Part shown: piece after piece, positions 45,829 to 57,300 of the stretch | How positions within the stretch are numbered: the first letter of the stretch is position 1 | Layout of the letters: each line of letters starts with the position of its first letter | Assembly: GCA_021234155.1 (NCBI GenBank) | Contig: JAJEKV010000005.1 | Location: 21,810,089-21,874,088 of the forward strand | Source of the DNA: Isoetes taiwanensis | Taxonomy: Eukaryota > Streptophyta > Lycopodiopsida > Isoetales > Isoetaceae | Length of the DNA stretch: 64,000 bases | Direction of reading: 5' to 3' | Notes under the pieces: model-generated | Databases searched by the model: none | What the model saw: only the letters and a program-made list of their open reading frames with translations | What the model was told of the DNA's origin: nothing | Program-made: the position numbers and the translations under genes

Positions 45829-46401
45829 TCATCTGACCAAGTCATGCATTTCTGGCGTCTCAGCACAAGCTTGACACCTCATCGATGGCTTCTCTGGCAT
45901 AGGCCGCAGGCTCATTACGGTAGCAGCTATACAGTCTTTGCCTAACCGCATATCCGAAATGGCATAATTGGGGTCAGTAAAAACAATCACGTCCATGGCA
46001 TATGGGATGTCAAAGCATTCATGCATCAGCGTACATGCACGATCAAGAAGGTCATCCCTTGAAATGGCCTTAGGAATGTCCGCATCAGATGGATGAATCT
46101 GCTCCACGGGGTCCTGCCATATTATGCGCCTGATCTGTATTGGGGGGAGTAGAAAATTCTTGTACCTCAATTGCTATATTAGCTATGTCCTTAGTGGCCA
46201 TAAAATGAAGGCACCTTTGGATTCCAAGAGCGTCCCGATTTCCGTTTCAAGATACGGCAACGGGAGTTCCTCTTCCAGAATATGTTCCAGGGACACAACT
46301 GCACATCCTTCCAGCAAGGGCAAATTGTGATGCTTGACGAAATCATGCACCTTCCCTTCTGCAACCTTCCTGCCATTGATAAGTATGGACCTCATCTCCA
46401 T
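45829..46401 (-). pseudogene. two overlapping hypothetical ORFs, probably one broken gene
   Basis: The upstream ORF starts with ATG at 46401 and reads MEMRSILINGRKVAEGKVHD, then LEHILEEELPLPYLETE, to 46183. The second (46170-45829) continues in another frame with WQDPVEQIHPSDADIPKA and ends MRCQACAETPEMHDLVR, with a CxxC pair. Together they look like one acidic protein of about 180 residues with a frameshift near 46175. No family recognised. A GATCGCGACCACGATC palindrome lies 37 bp upstream of the start, linking it to the 16-20 kb locus. Confidence 0.35.
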
Positions 46402-46437
46402 TCTTCATCACTCCATTAGTCAGTAATCGGTATGAAC

Positions 46438-46453
46438 GATCGCGACCACGATC
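46438..46453. repeat. GATCGCGACCACGATC near-palindrome
   Basis: Member of the palindrome family of 16437 and 18168, upstream of the minus-strand ORF at 46401. Confidence 0.65.
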
Positions 46454-46750
46454 ATGTCAAGCAATGACAGCCCACGCAGATATGTGAAGCAACTGGCCTT
46501 TTCTCAGCAAAAAAAATGCTCCGAAGGATCTCATGGAGAAGTTAACAGTGGCATCTCTGCGAGAGACCGCAGTCGCAATTTTGTCGAGAAGCTGTTCCTT
46601 TGACTTGGAACATTGCAAGGTAGTGAATATGTAGCAAAATAACAAGGGGTTCTAGGATGTAAAAATAACAATTCCTGAAACCATAGACCATATATCCCTA
46701 AAACAATCAAATAAGTTGTTATAAAAAACCATAGATTCAAGATAAACAAT

Positions 46751-46990
46751 AATTGCATTAGCTCACTGGGTATATTGATTAAAGTAGTCTTACTTAGGAC
46801 ATGAAATTATTTTGGTAGAGGTTCGAGCCCCCGTATTTCATATTCTTAAATCTTGGACAAAGTCGTATATAGGTTCGATATTCCTTCAAAACCTTAGGCG
46901 AAATCATATTTTATATTTCGAAATCATAGGCGCCTCCAATCATAAATGTCTATAAGCGAAACGAGAGGTGCCCAGAGGCCCTAACATACG
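46751..46990 (+). mobile_element. SINE-like sequence with tRNA-type promoter boxes
   Basis: TAGCTCACTGG at 46759 matches an RNA polymerase III box A with one mismatch, and GGTTCGAGCCC at 46820 matches box B; their spacing of about 60 bp is that of a tRNA. The flanks do not fold as a tRNA acceptor stem, so a tRNA-derived SINE head is more likely than a tRNA gene. The 3' end is not defined. Confidence 0.4.
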
Positions 46991-47339
46991 ATCTGGGTCA
47001 TAGGATCGATAAATCCAACGACTGTGGTAGTTCAGGGTGCACCTCGTTTAGAATATGTAGCATCATCATCATATGTTCCATATCATCATATGTTTGATTT
47101 CATGTTCAATGGTGTAATATATAATATTAATAAGATTTTTATATATAATGGGCTATGCATGGGTAGACAAAACTTGAAGAAACTGTTTTATGCTCTTGGA
47201 AAACATGATGTTTCAACCTTTCCATAAGCAAACTAGCAATGACCCTCACAAATATGGAGCTTTCACCACCTTCATTGTTAAGGAGGTTTGAGAAGTTTTC
47301 TCCAATGATCTCGAGCTTTTTTAAGAAATTTAAGTGCAA

Positions 47340-47386
47340 TAGAATTTAGAATTTAGAATTTAGAATTTAGAATTTAGAATTTACAA
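47340..47386. repeat. (AGAATTT)n microsatellite
   Basis: Five to six heptanucleotide units, then AATTTACAATTAATT. Confidence 0.9.
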
Positions 47387-47439
47387 TTAATTAATATCAC
47401 GCCCATTTTGGACCTTGAAAGGTCATGGAGCGAACAAGC

Positions 47440-47750
47440 ATACATTTATTTGTTCATAGTTTCAATACTAGTGAAAGGTATGCTTCTATAGCTCTGAAAT
47501 AGAGACCAAACACCATAGGATCATTATCTAATGAAGATGAAAAATTAGCAGCTTGTATACAGAATCTGGCCCGGATCTCTTCATAAGCTGGACAGTGCAA
47601 AAATATATGAGTCTCATCCTCGACCATGTTCAGCTTGCATACTTTTCACAGAATCTTTCTTCTTTTGGAGTCTTCGAATGTAGCCCGTGAGAACTTGTTC
47701 TATACCTTTCAATGTATTTCTTCAAAGAACTTGATATTTGAGCTTTCAGG
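47440..47750 (-). mobile_element. LINE C-terminal fragment
   Basis: Minus-strand text reads ERFCEKYAS, then after a frameshift MVEDETHIFLHCPAYEEIRA, which is the LINE C-terminal C...EDE-x-H-x3-C-P-x-Y motif. It ends with LVLKL-stop at about 47450. Fourth independent LINE 3' end in the window. Confidence 0.7.
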
Positions 47751-48440
47751 TAGTTTTATTCTGAGTACACCAGCAAAGGGTTTACCTCTGATGCATATGT
47801 GATCATGCGTGAGCCCCGGTAGTAGTCCTAATGGCTCTAGAATAATGAAATGTTGGAAGACACTGCAACATTTAAATCTTATGTTATTCTGTATTATGTT
47901 AAACAGTCATAACTACAGGGCATATGCACATAGTTAACAGACACAAGGAAAAATCATAATGACCTACCTAAGATGCAAATGACTGGATTAAACTCGTCCC
48001 CTGCCGCAGCAGCCCTTTTATAAAAGGAAATAAAATGATAATCATAAATGTAGCAAGATGCTCATTGAAGGGAAGTGATTCTTTACAGATCCAAAAACAA
48101 ATACCAGTTGGCTTGAGGGCACTTAAATGCAATGCACCAGAAGGCAGCAACCCAAACAATTACTGGTGATCCTCTGCTTGCACCTCCTACTTTGAGTGGC
48201 TTCTAACGAGATTAAGCAGAAAAGAAATGTTTCTGATACCATTGTTGGTATACTGTTGAAAGAGTGAGGCAATGCAAGTGGACCAGAAATTGCTCAACTG
48301 ATTGGATGTCATCAAGCAACACCTTATTGCAAACACCTCTCAGCTAATTCCAATAACGGTCTATAATCTGCAAATATTGTTGCCATTGCCACCCAAGATC
48401 ATAATAAACAATAGCAAAACAACCATATCAGTAGATTAAG
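47751..48440. other. no recognised gene
   Basis: Intergenic; nothing supported. Confidence 0.35.
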
Positions 48441-48444
48441 ACAT

Positions 48445-48763
48445 GGGTAAAAGCATGTTAGGGTGTGCCTTAAAAAGTATTATTTAGGAACCACAAAACT
48501 ACTCAAAAGGGTAGCCATCACTGGGTACGAGGTACCTGTGTAATATCTCAATAAAAGATACGTTTTAGATTGTTGTATTTATTTTGTCCTTCAATAGCAT
48601 TATCTTTATCTTAAATTTGAGTATTAACATGTTCTTGACTTTTATTTTGGATTTTTTAATTGATCTTAAGGAAAAGAAAAATGAGAAAGTACCCAGTCTA
48701 AAGTACCTAGTGTAGGTACTTTTTTAGGTTCCAAAAATAGTACACCCTAACATGCTTTCACCC
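48445..48763. mobile_element. MITE, 319 bp
   Basis: Ends GGGTRAAAGCATGTTAGGG and its complement form a 22-bp inverted repeat with one mismatch. ACAT occurs directly outside both ends (48441-48444, 48764-48767) as a possible 4-bp target duplication. The interior is non-coding and contains GTACCTAG/GGTACC repeats. If the terminus is taken one base further out (TGGG...CCCA) the duplication disappears, so the superfamily is undecided. Confidence 0.7.
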
Positions 48764-48769
48764 ACATAC

Positions 48770-49940
48770 CTTTTACACGATATTCTTTTTTATACTCTAT
48801 AATAGTATTCGGAAAAAAAACAAGATGCCTAGAGTTGCTCTCTCAGTATCATCCACAATGGTACCCTTCCCATTGCATATACTATTTCCTCTAGTAAACA
48901 TGTCTAGAGAAGTGCAAGCTTCTCGCGCTTGAAATTCTCACATGATAGATGGAGAGCCTTTTGCAATACATCCAAAACAACGAAATTTCCTGCTCAACCA
49001 AATCAATATCAGATGAGTGCATGCTACCAGCTGAGTGCTCCTCGTTGGTGGATATATGTGGAAAACAACCTTCCACTTTGTGATTCAGTCCATCCATTAA
49101 TTCAACGACGCTGGAGGTTAGCAGGAATCTTGACAGTTGCGGCATGGTATGAGTCTGGCCAGTTAGTGATCTGGGAGGTCTTTTAAACTACAACTTCTTA
49201 AGCAAAACTACAACATATTCTTGAAAAACAACATCTCCACATAACTACGTATAAATATCCTTAAAATAACAATTCATCTTTTGTTTTTACTATTGTTTTC
49301 AACTGTGGACCAAATGTAAGGGTCATTGTGGATTATATAGAGGGTGACTACAGGATCTTTGCTGTAAGAGTCAAGGCACGAAGCTGCGGGGGCATTTTCG
49401 CGCCAGTCAAGCATCCAGTGATGAAAAAAGTTATTTATTTTTATCGTTTTTTCTATAACTCTGTTAGGACTGAAAGTTACTATTCTAAAGCATAACATTA
49501 GTGCATTTTAGAGAAAAATATCAGAACTAGTCAAAAGCACGTTTGATTACTTTTTACAGAAATTACATGTTTTGATGATGTTTTTTTGCTTTTGTAATTT
49601 GTAATAAAGTTTCCTATATCAATGTCATCAAAAGCAATGCTAATTTCCAGTTATAAAATAAAAAAATGTAGTTTCCATCTTCCAAATGCCTGGCAAAGAC
49701 ATTAGAATCTCCTGAAACATGGACTCTTTAGTACAATGCAACAACACTACAATAATATATTATCTGTTCCAATATTATATGATGACTGGAAAAATTGCCC
49801 ACTGCTGCTGGGCTTTTCATCGAGCATACATTTAAATCTAAAGGCAAAAAATTTATGTACGCATAGAGATGTATCGATGGTCATCCCACCATAATATATA
49901 GCTTAACAAAAAACAAATATAGACCAATCTTCCATGCCCC
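48770..49940. other. no recognised gene
   Basis: AT-rich. A minus-strand open stretch at 48891-49145 (with DIDLVEQEISLFWMYCKRL) could be an exon but has no supporting motif. Confidence 0.3.
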
Positions 49941-49941
49941 A

Positions 49942-50013
49942 AGGCTACTACAAGGCCACATTCCTCAAAGCTGCTATAAGGCCACATTCCTCAAAGCTGC
50001 TACAAGGCCACAT
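49942..50013 (+). repeat. 29-30-bp tandem repeat, about 2.5 units
   Basis: CTACAAGGCCACATTCCTCA and AAGCTG recur three times. Confidence 0.8.
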
Positions 50014-50106
50014 TCATTTAGTAAGCTAATAAGGGTCACAAATTAGGATGCACAAATGCTTGCTACATTCTAGCAAACGTGACCAGAGCTTCTTGCCATC
50101 TGCAAT

Positions 50107-50265
50107 CTGTACATATCCCCCTATTATAGTGTTTTCATGCAATATGTACATATCCCCCTATCATAGTGCTTGCATGCATACACATATTGACAAGCGCATT
50201 TTTCACAACGATATCCTTGTAGTTAGAAAAATGCGCAATGATATCCTTGTAATTAGATATGTTGA
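50107..50265 (+). repeat. two short tandem duplications
   Basis: TGTACATATCCCCCTATYAT is repeated with 36-bp spacing (50109, 50145), and CAAYGATATCCTTGTARTTA is repeated about 32 bp apart further on. Confidence 0.7.
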
Positions 50266-50814
50266 TGTGACATGTGTTTGCTCCAAATTAACAGTCAATG
50301 TTTGCTTTGCTTTATCTTGCCTTAGATATGTATCTCCAACGCACTTTGTGGAAAGGATTGTAGTGATCTTTAATTGTCAAAAGAGTAGCAAGAACAAACC
50401 AAAAATGTGATCATTTATTGTGGTATATTATTTCTTGAAGTACAAGGTAGGGCCGAAGGAATGTACATACCAAACAGAGCAATAAAAGGCTATATTACAT
50501 TGGTACTCTAGGAACTAGTGCCATTTTTCTTGTAACCCATTCTTTTTCCATAAAAATATTGTACAAAAGTTGCCAAGAATGAACTATCTATAGATGATGG
50601 TGACGGGACGAAATTTTAACGTCTATGCACCCAAAGATAAATCATAAATGCCTCAAAATCAATCACCCCCTCGTTATTTCATAGTTAGCCAGTTCCATGA
50701 CGTGATAACATGTTAAATTACCCTTCTACTCGTGTTTAGGCATGATGAATTACCCTTCTACTCGTGTTTAGCTAGTTCTATTCCAATTATTCTTGCCCAG
50801 ATATGTCCAAATTA

Positions 50815-51054
50815 TTAATGCTCTGTTATACCCCGTTGTGTTTTGTCCCATTCCATACCAAGCCTCTCCTGGCTACGAAGCATGAGAAGGTTGAATTCAT
50901 TCTCTTCTTCTTTCTGCTGAATTGTAACGGCATTTTTCTTTAGAAGATCGTCTTGCTCCTTCAACCTCTTCATTAGAACACCCAACACTATGTCAGAAGG
51001 GAGTTCTATCCTCGGGTGTTTTCCCTTATCAACGGTTGAGGATGTGGAGGCCAT
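50815..51054 (-). CDS. small coiled-coil protein, array paralogue 2
   Basis: A 79-residue ORF starting with ATG at 51054 (MASTSSTVDKGKHPRIELPS). The LPSDIVLGVLMKRLKE segment matches the paralogue at 53.0 kb (LPVDITLAVVMKRFKE). It continues as a charged helix (QQKEEENEFNLLMLRSQER) and ends shortly after. Single exon, minus strand like its neighbours. It is the only family member in this cluster with an undamaged frame. No hairpin was found after its stop. Function unknown. Confidence 0.5.
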   Translation of the reverse strand: MASTSSTVDKGKHPRIELPSDIVLGVLMKRLKEQDDLLKKNAVTIQQKEEENEFNLLMLRSQERLGMEWDKTQRGITEH

Positions 51055-51436
51055 AGATGACAAATGGGAGGGACGTTAAGATTATAGAAGTGAAGGGAGC
51101 AAAGACTCTAACCGGCGGAAGGACGCAATGCAAGGACCTCAATTTATACATATTAGCGCTTGAACATATTAAATACAGTACTGTATGTAGGCCGTACAAA
51201 AGACAGTGTTATTGTGGCAGCGCATGCCACGTCTTTGGCATGACGTTGTTATCTGCATGCCACGTATGTGAGTAGACGTTGTCATCCACATGCCACGTGC
51301 TTTGAGTGCTGGCACTTGCCAAACCTAGATATGACTAATTCACATTTACCTGCAAGATATCACATAATCTAGCTAGATATTTGTGTTACAGATAGTTTTC
51401 TATTAATAAATCAGGAATTTGTACATACAATGAGGT
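51055..51436. other. spacer with repeated GCATGCCACGT
   Basis: GCATGCCACGT-like motifs occur three times at 51224-51300; no gene. Confidence 0.4.
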
Positions 51437-51501
51437 ATCATACGACGTGAAATCCATTGATTGCTACCTAATTGCAAGCAAGGCATTTTGCGTCGTGTGA
51501 T
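51437..51501. repeat. family-1 hairpin (H2)
   Basis: Arms ATCATACGACGTGAAA and TTTTGCGTCGTGTGAT with a 33-nt loop. It lies 99 nt beyond the stop of the gene at 51601. Confidence 0.85.
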
Positions 51502-51600
51502 CTTTTAATAAAACAAAACATACATTTGAACAAGAGAATAGATAGAAGCAAAAAATAGAGAAAACTTTTACTTGAAGCAAAAAATACATAGATACAACGG

Positions 51601-51995
51601 CTAGGGATCTTCATGATCCTCTAGCTGATTTTCATGATCCTCTAGCTGAAGCCGTAAAGCTGCGTTCTCATCCTCCGCAGCTCGGAGCTTCTTCTCCATA
51701 TCTTCTAAGGCCTGCGAAATATTGTGGGCAGTTTCAACCGCCTTCGCCCCCCTGGCTAGTAAGCCTCTTTGGTACATGGCCGAATGTTTTGAGCTCAATG
51801 TCTCTCTCATGCAAAGAAACGCCCTCGGAAGGTTAACTGGCCGACCGCCTTGATATTCTCGGCGACGAGATGGCTGTTTTCATCGTGGATCTCCTTGAAT
51901 CTCTTCATCACCACTGCAAGGGTGATGTCCACGGGCAGCTCTTGGCGCGGGGGAGTGCTATCTTGGCGTGTCGCTTGCTAGAGGAAGATGAAGAT
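51601..51995 (-). pseudogene. coiled-coil protein, array paralogue 3 (broken)
   Basis: Homologous along its length to the gene at 52712-53088. It includes ELPVDITLAVVMKRFKE, then DENSHLVAENIKAV, a frameshift near 51815, and AHNISQALEDMEKKLRAAED in a long coiled coil. The C-terminus carries a duplicated LEDHENQ/LEDHEDP. The position of the paralogue's start codon is ATA here, so the start is lost. Produced by the tandem duplication of the whole gene-hairpin unit (about 1.0-1.1 kb). Confidence 0.65.
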
Positions 51996-52192
51996 GCTAT
52001 CAGAGCAGAAGGTGGAAGGCGGAAGTAGAAGATGAGCAGAAGGCGGAAGGCAGAAGGCAGAAGTAGAAGATGAGCAGAAGGCGGAAGGCAGAAGTGGAAG
52101 ATGAGGAGAAGGCGGAAGGCGGAAGAGGATCGGAGGTCGAAGGCAAGATAGAAGGTCTTCTATTTATAACATAGATTTCGTAATAGCTTGAG

Positions 52193-52254
52193 TCACACGA
52201 CGCGAAGGATGCCGTGGGTCAGGAAAATGGATCGTTGCTTCTCGCGTCGTGTGA
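52193..52254. repeat. family-1 hairpin (H3)
   Basis: Arms TCACACGACGCGA and TCGCGTCGTGTGA; duplicate of H6. Confidence 0.9.
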
Positions 52255-52310
52255 GGAATAAATAAATTAATTGTTTTTTTCCAATAATATTTCATTTCTT
52301 CCAGAGAAAT

Positions 52311-52373
52311 ATCACACGACGCGAAAGCTCGTGTTCGTCAGAAAATCAGACTGATATATTTCGCGTGGTGTGA
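52311..52373. repeat. family-1 hairpin (H4)
   Basis: Arms ATCACACGACGCGAA and TTCGCGTGGTGTGA; duplicate of H7. Confidence 0.88.
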
Positions 52374-52525
52374 ATAAATACAAATAAAATAATTTTTATT
52401 AATAATTTCGGTGATACAATCTATACATAAGTAATTTTACTGATACATAAGTAATTTTACTGATGAATAGATAGAAGCAAAAATAGATAGAACTTCTCAT
52501 TGAAGCAAAGATAGAATGGCATGAA

Positions 52526-52591
52526 GATCGTACAACGTGAAATCCATTGATTGCTACCTAATTGCAAGCAAGGCATTTTGCGTCGTGTGAT
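52526..52591. repeat. family-1 hairpin (H5)
   Basis: Arms GATCGTACAACGTGAAA and TTTTGCGTCGTGTGAT; duplicate of H2 with one arm more decayed. It lies about 120 nt beyond the stop at 52712. Confidence 0.8.
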
Positions 52592-52711
52592 CTTTTAATA
52601 AAACAAAACATATATATTGAACAAGAGAATAGATAGAAGCAAAAAATAGAGAAAACTTTTATTTGAAGCAAAAAATACATAGATACAACGGCTAGGGATC
52701 TTCATGATCCT

Positions 52712-53088
52712 CTAGCTGATTTTCATGATCCTCTGCTGAAGCCGTAAAGTTGTGTTCTCATCCTCCGCAGCTCGGAGCTTCTTCTCCATTTCTTCTAAGG
52801 CCTGCAAAATATTGTGGGCAGTTTCAACTGCCTCGGCCCTGCGGCTAGTGGCCTCTTGGTACATGGCGAATGTTTCGGCGAGCTCAATGTCTTGCTATGC
52901 AGCAGTGCCCTCGTGAAGGCTAATTTGTCTATCGCCTCGATATTCTCGGCGACGAGACGACTGTTTTCATCGTGGATCTCCTTGAATCTCTTCATCACCA
53001 CTGCAAGGGTGATGTCCACGGGGAGCTCCTGGCACGGGGGAGTGCTATCTTGGCGTGGTCGCTTGCTAGAGGAAGATGAAGATGCCAT
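52712..53088 (-). pseudogene. coiled-coil protein, array paralogue 4 (one frameshift)
   Basis: ATG at 53088 begins MASSSSSSKRPRQDS, a basic Ser-rich start that could be a nuclear signal. ELPVDITLAVVMKRFKE and DENSRLVAENIEAIDKL follow. Near 52900 one base is missing; the next frame continues DIELAETFAMYQEATSRRAE, then a coiled coil (QALEEMEKKLRAAEDEN) to the TAG at 52712. Restored length would be about 125 residues. Same architecture as the copy at 51.6 kb. The role is unknown; coiled coils suggest dimerisation. Confidence 0.6.
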
Positions 53089-53215
53089 CGGAGTGATGAG
53101 AATGCAGAAGGCGGAAGTGGAAGATGAGCAGAAAGCGGAAGGCGGAAGAGGATCGGAGGTCGAAGACAAGATAGAAGGACTTCTATTTATAACATAGATT
53201 TCATAGTAGCTTGAG

Positions 53216-53277
53216 TCACACGACGCGAAGGATGCCGTCGGTCAGGAAAATGGACCGTTGCTTCTCGCGTCGTGTGA
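53216..53277. repeat. family-1 hairpin (H6)
   Basis: Arms TCACACGACGCGA and TCGCGTCGTGTGA, 36-nt interior; lies 128 bp upstream of the ATG at 53088. Confidence 0.9.
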
Positions 53278-53325
53278 GGAATAAATAAAATTTTTCCAAT
53301 AATATTTCATTTCTTCCAGAGAAAT

Positions 53326-53388
53326 ATCACACGACGCGATAGCTCGTGTTCGTCAGAAAATTAGACTGATGTATTTCGCGTGGTGTGA
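53326..53388. repeat. family-1 hairpin (H7)
   Basis: Arms ATCACACGACGCGA and TCGCGTGGTGTGA (one mismatch); lies 102 nt beyond the stop codon at 53491. Confidence 0.88.
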
Positions 53389-54376
53389 ATAAATACAAAT
53401 AAAATAATTTTTATTAATAATTTCGGTGATACAATCTATACATAAGTAATTTTACTGATACAAGTTGGAAAATATATAACTTCCAATTTTTCAAGCTTCG
53501 TCGTCAATTTCATGCTCTTTCAATCCCGTGCCGCAGTGATCCAACAAGGCAATGACTCCCATGTTATCGATTCCAGCTTCCAACCTTGGGTGAGTCAAGC
53601 CAGCAGCTAAAAAATTTAACATATTGCTCGCTAGCAGACGGGCTTGGTCGTCAAAATATTGTAACACAACATCCCGCCGAATTGCTATCACCCTTTCAGT
53701 GTTTGATGCCAATTGGGAATGGTTCTCGAACATGCATAATGCACGGATATAATAGACAAACTCTGCACCTTTTGGACTGAAAGTTCTGCTGAAGACGATT
53801 ATCTCCCCATTAACGAATCTTGAGATATATCATAACAATGTGGAGTCCTTCAATTTTTCCTGTCCCCCGCGTGCATGTCGGCAAGAAAAGTCATCTACTT
53901 CCCACAAATAAGACCCCTCAAGGTTATCTTCTTCACATTTCTCCTCATCCAGGCTTATGCTGCCGCGATTGACTGAAGGGCCTGCCAAACATGTAGATCC
54001 TGTTGGCAGCTTTGCACGGAGACGCTGGAATTCTTCTACCATTGGCAGATTCGCCTCTTCTTGAGCAAATCGAGATTCCAGCCTCTCATAGGCTTCTTTA
54101 AGCTTTATAGCATTGCCGGTATAAGAAGACACTTCAAACATCTCTTTGTCCAAGTCCTCTTCAAAATCTAGGCCTAGGTTTACCCATTCGGCCAAGGTAC
54201 TGATAAGCTCGTCTTCCCTAGCACACATTCGTAACAAAGACGGGTTCCTCAGTATATCACTTAGCAATAAGTATTCTTTGCCTTCCACTAAAATTGGCGT
54301 TATGTCAGACAACTTCTTTTCGTCCTCATCCTCATCCTCATCACCTTCAGAATCATCTTCCTCCTCTGGTTCACCC

Positions 54377-57300
54377 CAGGGTTCAAAAAATACCCGAATA
54401 AACCCTTTGTCTGTCTGGTCCATTTTTTAAATTGCCAGTATCAGCAAATTGGAAAAGGGACCTACTTCTTGCATAATTGAGAAGGTGCAAGGGAAAATCT
54501 TGTTAATATTAAATAGTAGGAGAAAAAATCCGGTCCATCTCTAAGCAGGCAAGGGTTTTTTTAGTAGTATATAGATATAAATCCAATGATAATATAACAT
54601 ATTATTAATAGATTATGGATAATGGATCCTTTAAAAAGGGAAAAACATTAAAAAAAACAAAAAACAAAAAGTAATTAGGTTACGAAAAAATTGTGGACGT
54701 TTTTGGAGTAGCAGTAGGAGAAAAAAACAGGGAGCTCCTTGCCGCCTTTGGCGGTGGAGCTCCATCCATTTCCCGCCCGCCTTCAATCAAGCAATCTGCT
54801 GCCAATGCCAAGATTTCCGTTTCCAGCCAGCCCTCCCTCCATTATTAATGGAAGATCAAAAAAGAAAGGGGTCTGCTACATGCACATGGAATAGGAAAAG
54901 GAATCGAAATGGCTGGAAGAGGAGACGTTGCCTGGCAAGAGACGTTTTTGTTTCACAGCCTCCTCCATTTTTCAGAGCACTAAAAGTCTGTGCTTGCTTG
55001 ATACTTGGTTTTGGAGATCTACTAAGTTTAGGTATTGTACATAATCTTTTTCAAGAATGCATGTAAATAAATGAATGGGTTTCATCAGATCTTTATCTTA
55101 TGCATGTATGCACTATGCGCCAGGCGAAAAATGAAAGCCAAGAAGAGGAGAAACAATCGTATTCAAGGGCCAAATGTCCTTGACTTTTATAAGAAAATGA
55201 AAAGCAAGGATATTGAAGAAGATGAGAATGAAAATATTGGTGAGAACCAGGCTGCAGAAGTAGAGATGAATGGCAATGGCAAAGCCAAAGCAACATTTCA
55301 GAACAAATGGTTAAAGATTTGGGAATGGATGAGATATGATAAGGATCTTGATGCTGTATTTTGCACAATATGTGAAGCTTATGCCATTGGAGGTAAGCAG
55401 ATGCACTTTCAAGCTTGTAATTTCTAACTGTTATTTCTTCTATTGACTATTGAAATCATGCAGGTCACAATAAATTTGCAAAAGGAGGCTCAAGGAACTT
55501 CAAGACTTCTAGCTATACTGAGCATGCTGCCTGTAGTGTCCATATTACAGCAGAAGCAAGAAAGTTGGATGCTGCCAAAGCTCAGAAGCCAGTTGTAGTG
55601 GCCATTCAAAAAATGCACGAGTCTGTTGATGGCGCTGTTTTGAACCTATTTAGAGTGGCATATACTGTGGCTGCAAGGAGTTGGTCCTTTAGCGACTTCC
55701 AGCATGCCATTCAACTATTGGAGATTACAGGTTCTTCTATTACAAAACAATTATATCATAATGATATAGCATGCAAGAATTTATCTGTTGTATAGGGAAG
55801 AGTTTGAATTCATCTTTGATTACAAGTTTGAAAGCAAGTCCGTTCTTTGGAGTACAAGTAGATGAATCAACAGATATTGCAACACACTCACATCTGGTCA
55901 TATGCATTAGTTATTTGGTTGATGGTGGTGAGCCCAAACGGAATTTTTTATGTATGTTAAGAGTAAAAGAGGCTGATGCAGCATCATTATTTCATGCTAT
56001 AGTGGAATGTTTGCATGGATTTGGATTAGACATGAATAAATTTGTTGGATTTGGGTCAGATGGTGCATCCACCATGACAGGCAAGAGGACAGGTGTTGCT
56101 ACTAGATTAAAAGAAAGGTATCCTTTCTTGACGTCCATTCATTGCATTGCACATCGTGCAAATTTGGCTGTATTAGATGTATCAAAGATGGAAGGGATGG
56201 ACTGGTTACAACAGATTGAAAGCCTTGTGAATGCCCTTGCTTCACACTTCTCATGTAGCAGCCAAAGGCTAGAAAAATTACAGGGGCTGCTAGAGGAGTT
56301 TGCATGCGATATCTTACGCTTGGAACGCATCCAGCAGACCCGTTGATTGAGCCGCCATAATGCGATAAGCAAAATTTGTGAAGATTTGCCTGCAATTTTA
56401 AGGTATTCTGAAACTGAATGTCGTGATATTTTTGTAAAATTGGCTGATTTTAGGACCATATACTTGCTGCACTACTTAGCAGACATACTTGGAGGTCTAA
56501 CGATACTAAGTAAATTGTTTCAAGTGGATTATGTTGATGTTACTTGCATGTAAGAACATGTGGACACTGCAATTATGGCAATACGTGCATATTACATGAA
56601 TGAACGAAGTTGATCTGAATGCATGTGTACGAGATACACGAGGATATCCCATAATTCCTGATTATGGGCCTCCTGGAGGATGGCTAGTAGCTTTAAGGTC
56701 TTCAATTCGAGGGAATACATATAGAGAATTTTCCATCACAAGGGATGAGCAGGGATTTGATCTAGAAGATGCTATTGAAAAGCAAAAAAAGTTTGCTGAT
56801 GCTATTTGTAAATCTTTAGAGTGCGCAGGTTTCTTTGATGCTTCGTTTTAAAGCATTTTAAAGTGCTTGCTCCATTGAATTTTCCAAAAATGCAGGTTTG
56901 TCAAAGAAGTTTGGGCAGGCAGTCTAGAAGACCTTATAAATTTCTATGGTACATCTAAGGATTTGAGAGGTTTAAGAGAAGGTACCAGCTTTGATTAATT
57001 TCGATGTACTACTGAAGGGAATATGCCGATTATAAGATCCATGCCGCTGCAAATTGGCCGCATAAAAATATTGAAGAAGTATGTTTGATCATTGCATCAA
57101 ATCCTTTCAACTAAGACAGGTTCAAGAATATTTTGATATTATTGCAGAGTTGCATTAGTACAAGTGTGCAAGTAATGCAATATGTGAGCGGTATTTAGCA
57201 CACGAACAAGTGTAAAAGATAGATGGCGTCCTCGTCTGGGCATTGACAGCTTAAACGCATGCATTGGTATAACAGTGAATGGTCCAAAATCAGCTAAAGA

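Noticed and set aside
46751-46840. A functional tRNA gene
   Set aside because: Box A and box B are present but no acceptor stem or clear anticodon arm forms; SINE-like is the safer call.
48891-49186. Overlapping ORFs on both strands as a gene
   Set aside because: Neither strand shows a family motif, splice context or codon pattern that favours coding.
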